Positions 35,366 through 43,235 of a DNA stretch of 64,000 nucleotides are shown here, one piece after another (position 1 is the first letter of the stretch; every line of letters begins with the position of its first letter). The DNA comes from Nocardia aurantia. GTDB lineage: Bacteria; Actinomycetota; Actinomycetes; Mycobacteriales; Mycobacteriaceae. The DNA is taken from assembly GCF_009604425.1 (NCBI RefSeq), contig NZ_WEGI01000004.1:124001-188000 (forward strand), written 5' to 3'. Position numbers and translations under genes: made by a program. The notes beneath the pieces are model-generated. The model was given only the letters and a program-made list of their open reading frames with translations, ran no database searches and was not told where the DNA came from.

Positions 35366-35938
35366 ATGAGCGTGCCCGAAACCGCCGGGGGCCGGACCCC
35401 GCAGGAAGTGATCGCCGCCGCGCTGCGCCGCGAGCGCACCCGGGCCGGGTTGTCGCTGACGGAGGTGGCGCGCCGCGCCGGGATCGCGAAATCCACTCTG
35501 TCGCAACTGGAGTCGGGTTCCGGCAATCCGAGCATCGAAACCCTGTGGGCCCTGTGTGTGGCGCTGGGCATCCCGTTCTCCGGGCTGCTGGACCCGCCGC
35601 AGCCGACCGTGCAGGTGATCCGGGCCGGCGAGGGGCCGGTGCTGGGCTCCTCGCAGGCGGATTACCACGCGACGGTGCTGGCGGCCTCCCGGCCCGGCAG
35701 TCCGCGCGACGTCTATCGCATCACCGCCGAACCCGGGGGCCGGCGCGTGTCCGATCCGCATCAGCGCGGCGTCGTCGAACATGTGGTGCTCGGCGCGGGC
35801 CGGGCGCTCGTCGGCCCGGTCGACGCGCCGGTCGAACTGCACCCGGGCGACTACATCTGTTATCCGGGTGATCTACCGCACGTCTTCACCGCCCTGGCGC
35901 CGGGCACCTGGGCGGTGATGGTGAGCGACTACCCGTGA
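35366..35938 (+). CDS. XRE-family regulator with C-terminal cupin domain
   Basis: 190 residues from ATG 35366. The helix-turn-helix lies at residues ~12-70 (AALRRERTRAGLSLTEVARRAGIAKSTLSQLESGSGNPSIETLWALC). A cupin sensor follows, with VVEHVVLGAGRALVGPVDAPVELHPGDYICYPGDLPHVF. Such regulators often sit divergently beside AzlCD exporters and respond to an amino acid. Its stop codon is directly followed by the stop of the convergent HNH gene, with no base between. Confidence 0.85.
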   Translation: MSVPETAGGRTPQEVIAAALRRERTRAGLSLTEVARRAGIAKSTLSQLESGSGNPSIETLWALCVALGIPFSGLLDPPQPTVQVIRAGEGPVLGSSQADYHATVLAASRPGSPRDVYRITAEPGGRRVSDPHQRGVVEHVVLGAGRALVGPVDAPVELHPGDYICYPGDLPHVFTALAPGTWAVMVSDYP

Positions 35939-36517
35939 CTAGGCGGCGCCCTCGCCCAGGTACTGCAGCCACACCGGGTCCAGGTCGCTGGTGGTCGACA
36001 GCAGTCGCCAGTGCGGGCCCTTCGGGGAGACCAGCGGTTGATGGAGGGTCCAGCCCAGTTCGCTGAGCAGTTTGTCGGCTTTCTGGTGGTTACACGGCGC
36101 GCAGGACGCGACGCAGTTCTCCCAGCTGTGCGCGCCGCCCCGGCTGCGCGGGATCACATGGTCGATGGTCTCGGCCTTACCGCCGCAGTAGGCGCAGCGA
36201 TATCGGTCGCGATGCATGAGCGCGGCGCGGGTCATCGGGACCCGGGCGCGATACGGAACACGGACATAGGTGCGCAGGCGGATCACCGACGGCAGTGCGA
36301 CGGACCATTCGGCGGAATGCACAACCGGTCCTTCGGGATCGTCGTGCACGGGGTCGGCCTTGTCGCAGATCAGCAACACGATGGCGCGGCGCGCGGAAAG
36401 CGCGGTGAGCGGCTCGTAGGTGGCGTTCAGAAGCAACACCCGGCGCTTCACCCAGGTAGCGGTTGGGGTCTCGAGCGTTCGATGCGGCAGGGCACCGAGA
36501 TGCGAATGTTCGGACAT
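35939..36517 (-). CDS. HNH endonuclease family protein (Rv2469c-like)
   Basis: 192 residues from ATG 36517 (MSEHSHLG); ATG 36622 is in frame but the extension is not conserved-looking. The early core is VKRRVLLLNATYEPLTALSARRAIVLLI. The HNH zinc/catalytic part is RYRCAYCGGKAETIDHVIPRSRGGAHSWENCVASCAPCNHQK, with two CxxC pairs and the DH pair. The family is universal in actinobacteria; its cellular job is not established. In M. tuberculosis the equivalent gene flanks glbO, as here. Confidence 0.85.
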   Translation of the reverse strand: MSEHSHLGALPHRTLETPTATWVKRRVLLLNATYEPLTALSARRAIVLLICDKADPVHDDPEGPVVHSAEWSVALPSVIRLRTYVRVPYRARVPMTRAALMHRDRYRCAYCGGKAETIDHVIPRSRGGAHSWENCVASCAPCNHQKADKLLSELGWTLHQPLVSPKGPHWRLLSTTSDLDPVWLQYLGEGAA

Positions 36518-36692
36518 GACATGCAGCGGAGTGGCCCCCGACCCACGATTGTGGACGTCGGCGGGCTCGAGTTGTCGATGTGCTCGCGCCTCGTGTGGTC
36601 GGGCGCCATGCCGCTGCTTCATGAGAACCCCGAATTCGTGTTGTCCGGTTCATATGGTATCTGGGCAGACACTGTCACTCAGTTGACCATGG

Positions 36693-36743
36693 AACCCGAA
36701 CCAATGCACCCCGATTTCACACATTATGGGGCACATTCGGGTT
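36693..36743 (-). terminator. Imperfect hairpin downstream of the DUF5666-like gene
   Basis: AACCCGAA (36693-36700) pairs with TTCGGGTT (36736-36743), and CCCC (36709-36712) with GGGG (36728-36731). It lies 20 bases past the 3' end of the leftward gene and probably terminates it. Confidence 0.45.
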
Positions 36744-36763
36744 AACAGACCGTGACCTGCGGC

Positions 36764-37735
36764 TTACTTGCCGCCGGAGTCGGTTCCGACGCCCATGATC
36801 AGGTTCGCGGTGATCGAACCGTCGGGCTCCCGGTCGCCGTGCACCATGATCAACGCCCCGGCCGGGATGTCGGGCACCCGGGTCGCCAGCAGGACGAGGA
36901 CCTCGGTGTCGGCGGTGGTGTGAATCGTGGACACCGCTCCCAGCGCGTCCTGGACCTGCAATTTCGTACCGTCGTTGGCCTTGACGCGGCCGAGGGTGAA
37001 GCCCCGGTTGACCTGGATCGCCGCGGCCGGGGCGGGTTGCGGGTGCGAGCTCGGGCGGGACAACAGCACGCAGCTTATTACCAGCAACACCGCGACCACC
37101 AGTCCGGCGGCCACGACCTCGCCCCGGCCGGGACGATGGGTCAGCGCGATCTCCACGACATCTGTCCACCTCGTTGTCACCGGCTCGGGATTTTCGGCCG
37201 ACCGGCCGTCCGCCGCCGCGATCGGCGCCTCGGCCGTTTCCGGTGCGATCGAGGGCGCGGCCGTCTCCCGGGCGACCGGTCGTCCGGCGCTTTCCGGGGT
37301 GCGGGTCGGCGCGGTGCTCTCGGTGGCTGGTCGCGCGGCGGTCTCCGGTGCGATCGAGTGCGCGGCCGTCTCCGGGGTGATCGGTCGCGCGGCGTTCTCG
37401 GGGGCGACCGGCAGTGCGGCTGTCTTCGAGGCGGACGGCCACCTGGCTGTCCCGGGCGCGAAGAACGGATCGGCGTCGGAGGCCGCCGGCTGCTCGGCGG
37501 TGCCCGGATCGGGCGATCTCGTCCCGCCCGGGGCGGGAGTCGGACTCGGCGGCACTGCGGTCCCGACCTCAGCGGTCCCCGCGGCCGGGCGCGGCGCGAG
37601 CTGCCGCGAGATGGCACGCCACCGGGCCGTCGGCTGCAACGTGGGCACGTGTGGCGTCCGCGCCGGGGCCGGTTGTGGCTCGGGGGACTGGCTCGACCAG
37701 GGCGAGTTCTGCTCGACCGGCAACTTGTCTGCCAT
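36764..37735 (-). CDS. Single-span membrane protein with Pro/Ala repeat region and C-terminal DUF5666-like domain
   Basis: 323 residues from ATG 37735 (MADKLPVEQ); ATG 37768 ([11 protein letters not shown]) is a possible earlier start. Residues ~10-200 are disordered and repetitive, with units of the form [13 protein letters not shown]. One membrane helix follows ([20 protein letters not shown], about 215-236). The external part ([21 protein letters not shown] to [11 protein letters not shown]) is a small beta-domain resembling DUF5666. The repeat-rich part would lie in the cytoplasm. Function unknown. The open frame continues far upstream, but only as antisense of the GH13 gene. Confidence 0.75.
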   Translation of the reverse strand: MADKLPVEQNSPWSSQSPEPQPAPARTPHVPTLQPTARWRAISRQLAPRPAAGTAEVGTAVPPSPTPAPGGTRSPDPGTAEQPAASDADPFFAPGTARWPSASKTAALPVAPENAARPITPETAAHSIAPETAARPATESTAPTRTPESAGRPVARETAAPSIAPETAEAPIAAADGRSAENPEPVTTRWTDVVEIALTHRPGRGEVVAAGLVVAVLLVISCVLLSRPSSHPQPAPAAAIQVNRGFTLGRVKANDGTKLQVQDALGAVSTIHTTADTEVLVLLATRVPDIPAGALIMVHGDREPDGSITANLIMGVGTDSGGK

Positions 37736-37858
37736 TGCCCGACGGTACATCAACGCGCGGTACGCCATTCGATGGTCTATTGCCTCCGGTGGGGGCACCT
37801 CCGGCCGCGCGGGCACAATGGACTCCGGCGGACAACGGCAACGGGAACGAGAGGGTCG

Positions 37859-38263
37859 ATGACTTCCGGCGAGCAGACGGCGACATCCTTCTACGCGGCG
37901 ATCGGCGGCGCGGAGACGTTCCGGCGCATCGTGGCGGCCTTCTACCGCGAGGTGGCCGCGGACGAGGTGCTGCGGCCGCTGTATCCCGAGGCGGATCTGG
38001 GTCCTGCCGAGCGGCGGCTGCGGATGTTCCTCGAGCAGTACTGGGGAGGTCCGCGCACCTACTCCGACGAGCGTGGCCACCCGCGGCTGCGGATGCGGCA
38101 CAACCCGTTCCGCATCGGCCCGATCGAGCGGGACGCCTGGTTGCGCTGCATGCGGATCGGCGTCGCCGAGATCGAGCCCGAGGTCCTCGACGACGAACAT
38201 CGCCGGGCACTGCTCGAGTATCTGGAGATGGCCGCCGACTCGCTGATCAACTCGCCGATCTGA
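37859..38263 (+). CDS. glbO: Truncated haemoglobin group II (trHbO)
   Basis: 134 residues, ATG 37859 with GAGAGGG upstream. Group II features are [34 protein letters not shown], the distal-side [21 protein letters not shown], with the proximal His in [10 protein letters not shown], and RDAWLRCM, whose Trp is G8. It binds O2 and is thought to support respiration or detoxify NO. It lies 45 bp before the alpha-glucosidase gene; in M. tuberculosis glbO and aglA are also adjacent. Confidence 0.93.
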   Translation: MTSGEQTATSFYAAIGGAETFRRIVAAFYREVAADEVLRPLYPEADLGPAERRLRMFLEQYWGGPRTYSDERGHPRLRMRHNPFRIGPIERDAWLRCMRIGVAEIEPEVLDDEHRRALLEYLEMAADSLINSPI

Positions 38264-38308
38264 GACGGTCGCGACATCGCCCGGCCGTAGCCGGAAAGTT
38301 TTGGCACT

Positions 38309-39919
38309 ATGGCCGGTGTGGTCACGCCTTCCTCGACATCCGTACCAGCCGCAACCGGCCCGGACGCCTGGTGGCGCGCGGCGGTGTTCTATCAGGTGTA
38401 TCCGCGTTCGTTCGCCGACGCGAACGGCGACGGCGTCGGTGATCTGCGCGGGGTGCGCGACCGGCTCGACTATCTGAAGGCGCTCGGTATCGATGCGCTG
38501 TGGTTGTGCCCGGTGATGCGCTCGCCGATGGCCGACGGTGGCTACGACGTGAGTGATCCACGCGACATCGATCCGTTGTTCGGCGATCTGGCGGCGATGG
38601 ACGAACTGCTCGCCGCCGCCCACGAGCGCGGGATCAAGGTCACCATGGACCTGGTCCCGAATCACACCAGCGATCAGCACCCCTGGTTCGCGGCGGCGCT
38701 GGCCGCCGGGCCGGACAGCCCGCAGCGCGCCCGCTACATCTTCCGCGACGGCCGCGGGCCCGGCGGTTCGGAGCCGCCGAACAACTGGCCCAGCGTGTTC
38801 GGCGGCCCGGCCTGGACCCGGATCACCGAGCCCGACGGTTCGCCCGGCCAGTGGTATCTGCACATCTTCGCACCCGAACAGCCCGATCTGAACTGGGTCG
38901 ATCCCGAGGTGCTGGCGGATTTCGAGCAGACCGTGCGGTTCTGGCTCGATCGCGGGGTCGACGGATTCCGCATCGATGTCGCGCACGGCATGGCCAAGCC
39001 CGACGGCCTGCCCGATATGGCGAACGTCGACACCCGGATGCTGCTGCACGACGACGACGATCCGCGCTTCAACAATCCGGCCGTGCACGAGATCCACCGG
39101 GAACTGCGCAAGGTGCTCGACGAATATCCCGGCGCGGTATCGATCGGCGAGGTGTGGGTCGACGACAACATCCGTTTCGGCGAATACGTGCGACCGGACG
39201 AACTGCACCTGGCCTTCAACTTCCGGCTCGTCGACACCGGTTTCGACGCCACCGAAATCCGTGCCGCCGTGGACAATTCGATCGAGGCGGTGTCCGCCGT
39301 CGGCGCCTCGCCGACCTGGACGCTGTCCAACCACGACATCGAGCGCGAGGTCACCCGCTACGGCGGCGGCGCCGTCGGCACCGCACGGGCGCGGGCGATG
39401 CTGCTGCTGGAACTGGCCCTGCCCGGCACGGTCTTCCTGTACAACGGCTCCGAATTGGGCCTGCCCAACGTCGACGACCTGCCCGACGAGGTGCTGCAGG
39501 ATCCGGCCTGGGAACGGTCCGGGCACACCGAACGCGGCCGCGACGGGTGCCGGGTGCCGATCCCGTGGGGTGGCGAGGCGCCGACGTTCGAATTCACCAC
39601 CGGCCGGCCATGGCTGCCGATTCCGCCGCAGTGGTCGCAGCTCACGGTGGAAGCCCAGTCCGAGCGGCCCGACTCGACGCTCTCGCTGTATCGGCTCGCG
39701 ATCGAAATACGTCGCGCGCGTACGGAATTCACCGGCGAGGCGGTGGAATGGCTTCCCGCTCCGGCGGGTTGCCTGATTCTGCGGCGACCCGGCGGGCTGC
39801 GGTGCGTCCTCAACGCGTCGACCGAGCCGATCCCGTTGCCGGTCGGTGAGGTGCTGCTCGCCAGCGCGCCGCTCGCCGACGGGCTGCTGCCCCCCGACGC
39901 CGCGGCGTGGGTGGTCTGA
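38309..39919 (+). CDS. aglA: GH13 alpha-glucosidase (AglA-like)
   Basis: 536 residues from ATG 38309. Conserved GH13 regions are present: DLVPNHTS (I), DGFRIDVAHG with the nucleophile Asp (II), IGEVWV with the acid/base Glu (III) and LSNHDIERE with the stabilising Asp (IV). The length and the FYQVYPRSFADANGDGVGDLRGV start are those of oligo-1,6-glucosidase/maltase types rather than trehalose synthase. It is cytoplasmic and probably releases glucose from alpha-glucosides or recycled glycogen and trehalose fragments. Confidence 0.9.
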   Translation: MAGVVTPSSTSVPAATGPDAWWRAAVFYQVYPRSFADANGDGVGDLRGVRDRLDYLKALGIDALWLCPVMRSPMADGGYDVSDPRDIDPLFGDLAAMDELLAAAHERGIKVTMDLVPNHTSDQHPWFAAALAAGPDSPQRARYIFRDGRGPGGSEPPNNWPSVFGGPAWTRITEPDGSPGQWYLHIFAPEQPDLNWVDPEVLADFEQTVRFWLDRGVDGFRIDVAHGMAKPDGLPDMANVDTRMLLHDDDDPRFNNPAVHEIHRELRKVLDEYPGAVSIGEVWVDDNIRFGEYVRPDELHLAFNFRLVDTGFDATEIRAAVDNSIEAVSAVGASPTWTLSNHDIEREVTRYGGGAVGTARARAMLLLELALPGTVFLYNGSELGLPNVDDLPDEVLQDPAWERSGHTERGRDGCRVPIPWGGEAPTFEFTTGRPWLPIPPQWSQLTVEAQSERPDSTLSLYRLAIEIRRARTEFTGEAVEWLPAPAGCLILRRPGGLRCVLNASTEPIPLPVGEVLLASAPLADGLLPPDAAAWVV

Positions 39920-40000
39920 CCGCCCGGGTCACGGCGAGGACACGGGCGCGGGAGGCTCACCGGTCGAACGCCACCCGGAGGCATCGTCTACCGTTGGGCT

Positions 40001-40273
40001 GTGACCATTCTCGAGACAGTGCTGATTTTCGGCGGCATTCCGCTGGTCATCTACGTGGTGATTGCCGGGTTGTCGTACCTCGGCAAGCCGCTGCCCGGCG
40101 AGAAGCCGGTCCACTACAACCTCGGTGATCAGTGGACGGCCGACCCGGTGCTGTGGAGTGCGACCGACGAGCAGACCTCGTTCGGTCACCATGCGTCCAC
40201 TACGCATGATGATCACGCCGCCATCACAGCGGGCGCAGACCTGATCGGAGGCCGGGCAAGTGGCAACTTCTAA
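40001..40273 (+). CDS. ctaJ: Small membrane protein, likely cytochrome aa3 oxidase subunit CtaJ
   Basis: 90 residues from GTG 40001. One N-terminal membrane helix (TVLIFGGIPLVIYVVIAGLSYL) is followed by a hydrophilic segment with GKPLPGEKPVHYNLGDQWTADPVLWSATDE. This pattern, and its place between aglA/glbO and pepN, fit CtaJ, an accessory subunit of the actinobacterial III2IV2 respiratory supercomplex, as I remember it. It overlaps the DUF5130 gene by 14 bases. Confidence 0.65.
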   Translation: MTILETVLIFGGIPLVIYVVIAGLSYLGKPLPGEKPVHYNLGDQWTADPVLWSATDEQTSFGHHASTTHDDHAAITAGADLIGGRASGNF

Positions 40274-40730
40274 TTGGCCCGCGGTGATCGAATCCGATCT
40301 GCCGCACGGATGGGTCGTCACCACCAGCGGCCGGGTGTCCGGGGTGCACGAGTCCGGCGACGTGTTCAAGGAAGCGCCGTTCAGCGACAACGAACGACTG
40401 CTGATGGACAACACGCTCACCGAGGCCACCCGGATTACCAAGGTGCGGTTCAACATCTACATCGGCGACCTCACCGCCGACCCCGCCGCCGGCGCCGACG
40501 CGGTATTCGCCGGCACGCCGGAGGCCGAGCGCTCGGTGCTGCTGGCCGTGTCGCCGAATGCCCGTGCCATCGAGGTCCGGTCCGGTCGCGAGGTCGCCGA
40601 TCGCGTCAACGATCGGGTGTGCCAGCTGGGTGTCACCGCCGCGCTGAGCTCGTTCCGGCAGGGTGAGCTCATCGACGGGCTGGTCTCGGCCGTGAAGGTG
40701 ATGGCCGCCGCCATCGGCCGGCCGTACTGA
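40260..40730 (+). CDS. DUF5130 family protein (Rv2468c-like)
   Basis: 156 residues from GTG 40260, inside the end of the ctaJ-like gene. It begins with a hydrophilic segment (LPHGWVVTTSGRVSGVHESGDV) and contains TRITKVRFNIYIGDLTADP and a C-terminal helix ALSSFRQGELIDGLVSAVKVMAAAIG. There is no signal peptide; the final hydrophobic helix may contact the membrane. A strong hairpin follows the stop. Overlap with ctaJ hints at a link to the respiratory complex, but the function is unknown. Confidence 0.75.
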   Translation: MATSNWPAVIESDLPHGWVVTTSGRVSGVHESGDVFKEAPFSDNERLLMDNTLTEATRITKVRFNIYIGDLTADPAAGADAVFAGTPEAERSVLLAVSPNARAIEVRSGREVADRVNDRVCQLGVTAALSSFRQGELIDGLVSAVKVMAAAIGRPY

Positions 40731-40743
40731 CCTTGTCTTCTCG

Positions 40744-40775
40744 CTCCGACCGGCAGCAGGCGTTGCCGGTCGGAG
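40744..40775 (+). terminator. Hairpin terminator after the DUF5130 gene
   Basis: CTCCGACCGGCA and TGCCGGTCGGAG pair perfectly over 12 bp with an eight-base loop; TGCTTT follows. It starts 14 bases after the stop. Confidence 0.88.
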
Positions 40776-40852
40776 TGCTTTCCACGGCATGTCGTTTACG
40801 CCCACAGCGGAATGCCACCGTCGCCCCGGCCGCATGGCCGTAGGCTCCGGAT

Positions 40853-41218
40853 GTGGGCGAGTATCCGAGATTGCGTGCCATTCCCGGCGGCCGGCCGGAT
40901 TCCGAACCGGCGACACCCGAACCGGCGGCGCCCGAGCCGTTGTGGCGTGAGGTGCTCGGACAGCGGCTGCGGGTGCTGCGGCAGGAGCAGGGGGACACGC
41001 TCGCCGATACTGCCCGGCGGGCCGGGGTCTCCCCGCAGTATCTGTCCGAGATCGAGCGTGGCCGCAAGGAACCATCCAGCGAGATGATCGCCGCGCTGGC
41101 GGGTGCGCTGGGCACGGACCTCGGCGGCCTCACCCAGCAGGTCGCGCACGAGCTGCGGACCCTTCGTACGAGCCTCTCCCCGCAGCGGCGCACCGGGCCC
41201 GTTCTGCTCGCGGCCTGA
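40853..41218 (+). CDS. XRE-family regulator, ClgR-like
   Basis: 121 residues from GTG 40853. After a Pro/Glu-rich leader, residues ~30-95 (LWREVLGQRLRVLRQEQGDTLADTARRAGVSPQYLSEIERGRKEPSSEMIAALAGALGTDL) match ClgR, the actinobacterial activator of clp protease genes; SPQYLSEIERGRKEPSSEM is the tell-tale stretch. It converges on a paralogous ClpP pair and is probably their dedicated regulator. Housekeeping clgR normally lies elsewhere, so this is a paralogue. Confidence 0.78.
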   Translation: MGEYPRLRAIPGGRPDSEPATPEPAAPEPLWREVLGQRLRVLRQEQGDTLADTARRAGVSPQYLSEIERGRKEPSSEMIAALAGALGTDLGGLTQQVAHELRTLRTSLSPQRRTGPVLLAA

Positions 41219-41259
41219 TCCGGGATCGGCGGGCTGGGTAATGGGCGGAGCCGCAACGG

Positions 41260-41425
41260 TATTCACTCGCCGATTTCTCGAGCAGGCCTGCGACACCCGT
41301 CGGCGGCTGGTGGTCGAGTACGCCGCCTCCGGCGTGCTGATCCTCGGCACCCACTTCCGGCCGCCGGGCACCGCGTCACCGACGGTGACGCGGTGCGGTT
41401 CCGGCCGCTCGGCGCCTGATCCGGT
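41260..41425 (+). pseudogene. Remnant of a metallo-beta-lactamase-fold hydrolase C-terminus
   Basis: One frame reads TRRFLEQACDTRRRLVVEYA then ASGVLILGTHFRPPGTAS. A shift of frame near 41370 continues VTDGDAVRFRPL. Joined, these look like the end of an MBL-fold protein (ADSGVLVLGTHFP, then GDAFRF). There is no upstream catalytic part (HxHxDH). It occupies the gap between the ClgR-like gene and the ClpP pair, so another gene was probably lost here. Confidence 0.45.
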
Positions 41426-41428
41426 CGT

Positions 41429-42019
41429 TCAATCGCGCGGGCCCAGCACGGTGTCCACGAGCCCGTAGTCGACGGCGGTCTGCGCGGTGAAGACCCGATC
41501 CCGGTCGGTATCGTGCCGCAACGTCTCCACGGCCTGCCCGGTGTGGGCCGACAGGATCGCCTCGATCTCGGCCCGCATCCGCACCAATTCGTCGGCCTGC
41601 AGGATTAGATCCGGAATCGCGCCCTGTCCGCGGGTGGCGGGCTGATGCAACACGACCCGGGCATGCGGCAGCATCGCGCGCCGGCCGCTCGCGCCGCCGG
41701 CCAGCAGCACCGCACCGACCGCGATCGCCTGTCCCACACAGGTGGTCGCCACCGGAGACTGGATGTGCTGCATGGTGTCGTACATCGCGAGCATCGCCGG
41801 AAGCTCGCCGCCCTCGCAGTTGATGTACAGATTGATCTCCTGCCCGGGACTGTCCGCATCCAGATGCAGCAGTTGGGCGATCAACGCGTTGGCCACTCCC
41901 GAATCGATCGGAGTGCCCAGATAGACGATCCGCTCGGTCAGCAGATGCGAATAGACGTCCATGATCCGCTCGCCACGCGGATGCTGCGCGATCACATTCG
42001 GAATCGTGTAACTGGTCAT
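41429..42019 (-). CDS. ClpP paralogue without the catalytic serine (pseudoprotease subunit)
   Basis: 196 residues, ATG 42019 overlapping the stop of the partner gene (ATGA). The ClpP fold is complete (RIVYLGTPIDSGVANALIAQLLHLDA, LYINCEGGELPAMLAMYDTMQ). Where active ClpP has GQAASMGA this protein has GQAIAVGA, so the nucleophile Ser is Ala100. H125 (VVLHQP) and D174 remain. The usual SPGGS before the site is CEGGE. It should assemble but not cut, like the ClpR subunits of cyanobacteria and plastids, and probably forms mixed rings with the active partner encoded just upstream. Confidence 0.88.
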   Translation of the reverse strand: MTSYTIPNVIAQHPRGERIMDVYSHLLTERIVYLGTPIDSGVANALIAQLLHLDADSPGQEINLYINCEGGELPAMLAMYDTMQHIQSPVATTCVGQAIAVGAVLLAGGASGRRAMLPHARVVLHQPATRGQGAIPDLILQADELVRMRAEIEAILSAHTGQAVETLRHDTDRDRVFTAQTAVDYGLVDTVLGPRD

Positions 42020-42618
42020 GAGATTCCCACCCGCTGCCGCCGCGGCATCACCTGTGCGAACGAATCCACGATGCCGTCGATGAACCCGTACTCCCGGGCC
42101 TGCTCGGCCGTGAACCACCGATCGTGCAGCGAATCCTCGTAGATCCGGTCGAACGGCTGCCCGGTGTCGTCCGCGATCAACCCCAGCACGGTGTTCACGG
42201 TGTGCCGCAGATCGTCCGCCTGCACCTCCACCTCACCCGCGCTGCCGCCGATCCCCGCGGACCCCTGATGCATCAGAATCCGCGCGTGCGGCAACGCGAA
42301 CCGCCGCCCGTGCTCACCCGCGGACAGTAGGAATTGCCCGGCGCTGCACGCCAATCCGAACGCCAGCGTCGACACCGCACACGGCACCAGCCGCATGACA
42401 TCCCGGATCGCCAGCATCGCCGGCACCGACCCACCCGGCGAATGGATCCACAGCGAGATCGCCGTCTCCGAATCCTCCGCCGCCAGCGTCAGCAACTGGG
42501 TCGCCAGCAATGTCCCGTTGTCGTCGTCGAGCGGCCCGTCCAGCACCAGAATCCGCTGCGTCAGTAGTTGTTCCCGTGCCCGCCAGCCGAACAGCGGGGC
42601 CTTGTCGTCTTCAGCCAT
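42016..42618 (-). CDS. ClpP paralogue, catalytically complete
   Basis: 200 residues from ATG 42618. The triad is intact: S92 in FGLACSAGQFLL, H117 in RILMHQGS and D166 in HDRWFT. The rest is a normal ClpP protomer (SLWIHSPGGSVPAMLAIRD). The ClpP1/ClpP2 genes of actinobacteria sit next to tig and clpX; here there is neither, and the pair lies between a ClgR-like gene and pepN, so this is an accessory pair. A tandem CTGCYGTGAGCAG element lies 44-71 bases upstream. No ClpX, ClpC or other unfoldase gene is nearby. Confidence 0.9.
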   Translation of the reverse strand: MAEDDKAPLFGWRAREQLLTQRILVLDGPLDDDNGTLLATQLLTLAAEDSETAISLWIHSPGGSVPAMLAIRDVMRLVPCAVSTLAFGLACSAGQFLLSAGEHGRRFALPHARILMHQGSAGIGGSAGEVEVQADDLRHTVNTVLGLIADDTGQPFDRIYEDSLHDRWFTAEQAREYGFIDGIVDSFAQVMPRRQRVGIS

Positions 42619-42661
42619 GCACCCACCGTGCCCGGGCGCCCGGTCCTCGAGCCATACCTCG

Positions 42662-42689
42662 CTGCCGTGAGCAGATCTGCTGTGAGCAG
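42662..42689. promoter_or_regulatory. Tandem CTGCYgtgAGCAG elements upstream of the ClpP pair
   Basis: CTGCCGTGAGCAG (42662-42674) and CTGCTGTGAGCAG (42677-42689) are 15 bp apart start to start, and each is an (imperfect) palindrome around GTG. They lie just upstream of the leftward clpP start. They could be operators for the adjacent ClgR-like regulator. They do not match the published ClgR consensus as I remember it. Confidence 0.45.
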
Positions 42690-42858
42690 CGGGAATTACC
42701 GCCGCAATGGGTTCGGGTATTTCCCCGGAATAATTCGATTCGAGGTTCGACCAATGCGAAGACAGAACAGTGAAAAACGGTCGTTATCACTGGATGACTT
42801 GGCGATGGCGGCGACGTATATTTACAGCGTTGCAGGTATTCGAAAGGAAGTCGTAGCA

Positions 42859-43113
42859 ATGTCTTTGAATGCGTTCGATCCGCGAGTGCGGGAGGTTTTC
42901 GTGACGACCGCTGAACGGCTTCGTGTCGAAGGGAGGCTCGAAGGGCGACTCGAAGCGCAACGAGAGGTTGTGCTGATGATGCTCGAACTGAAGTTCGGGC
43001 CGTTGGCCCCGGTGCAATCCGAAGCTGTTCGTTTCGCTACGGGCGAAGAGCTGGATTTCTGGCTGCATCGGATTCTCGATGCACGACAGATCGACGATGT
43101 TCTCGTTGCCTGA
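42859..43113 (+). CDS. C-terminal fragment of an Rpn/DUF4351-like protein
   Basis: 84 residues from ATG 42859 with AAGGAAG upstream. Residues 15-84 (VTTAERLRVEGRLEGRLEAQREVVLMMLELKFGPLAPVQSEAVRFATGEELDFWLHRILDARQIDDVLVA) match the charged repeat and C-terminal helical tail of Rpn-family PD-(D/E)XK nuclease/transposase-like proteins. The nuclease domain is missing; upstream sequence does not supply it. The local base composition is clearly more AT-rich than the neighbours, which points to transfer. Whether the fragment is expressed is unclear. Confidence 0.6.
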   Translation: MSLNAFDPRVREVFVTTAERLRVEGRLEGRLEAQREVVLMMLELKFGPLAPVQSEAVRFATGEELDFWLHRILDARQIDDVLVA

Positions 43114-43196
43114 ATTGTTCTGAAGCGAATATTCGGTTTTGCAGTACCGCGTGTGGAAATTCGCCGGTCACGGAGTTCGGGTGCGTGACGGAGTTC

Positions 43197-43224
43197 GGGG
43201 CGAGAATCGTGCGATTCCCGCCCC
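43197..43224. terminator. Bidirectional hairpin between convergent genes
   Basis: GGGGCGAGAATCG and CGATTCCCGCCCC pair over 13 bp with one mismatch and a two-base loop. It lies between the Rpn-like fragment (rightward) and pepN (leftward), 12 bases from the pepN stop. Confidence 0.7.
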
Positions 43225-43235
43225 GGGTCCGGGAC

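Noticed and set aside
37736..39526. Upstream extension of the DUF5666-like gene to 920 codons
   Set aside because: The extra part lies antisense to the trHbO and GH13 genes and has no domain; the real protein starts near 37735-37768.
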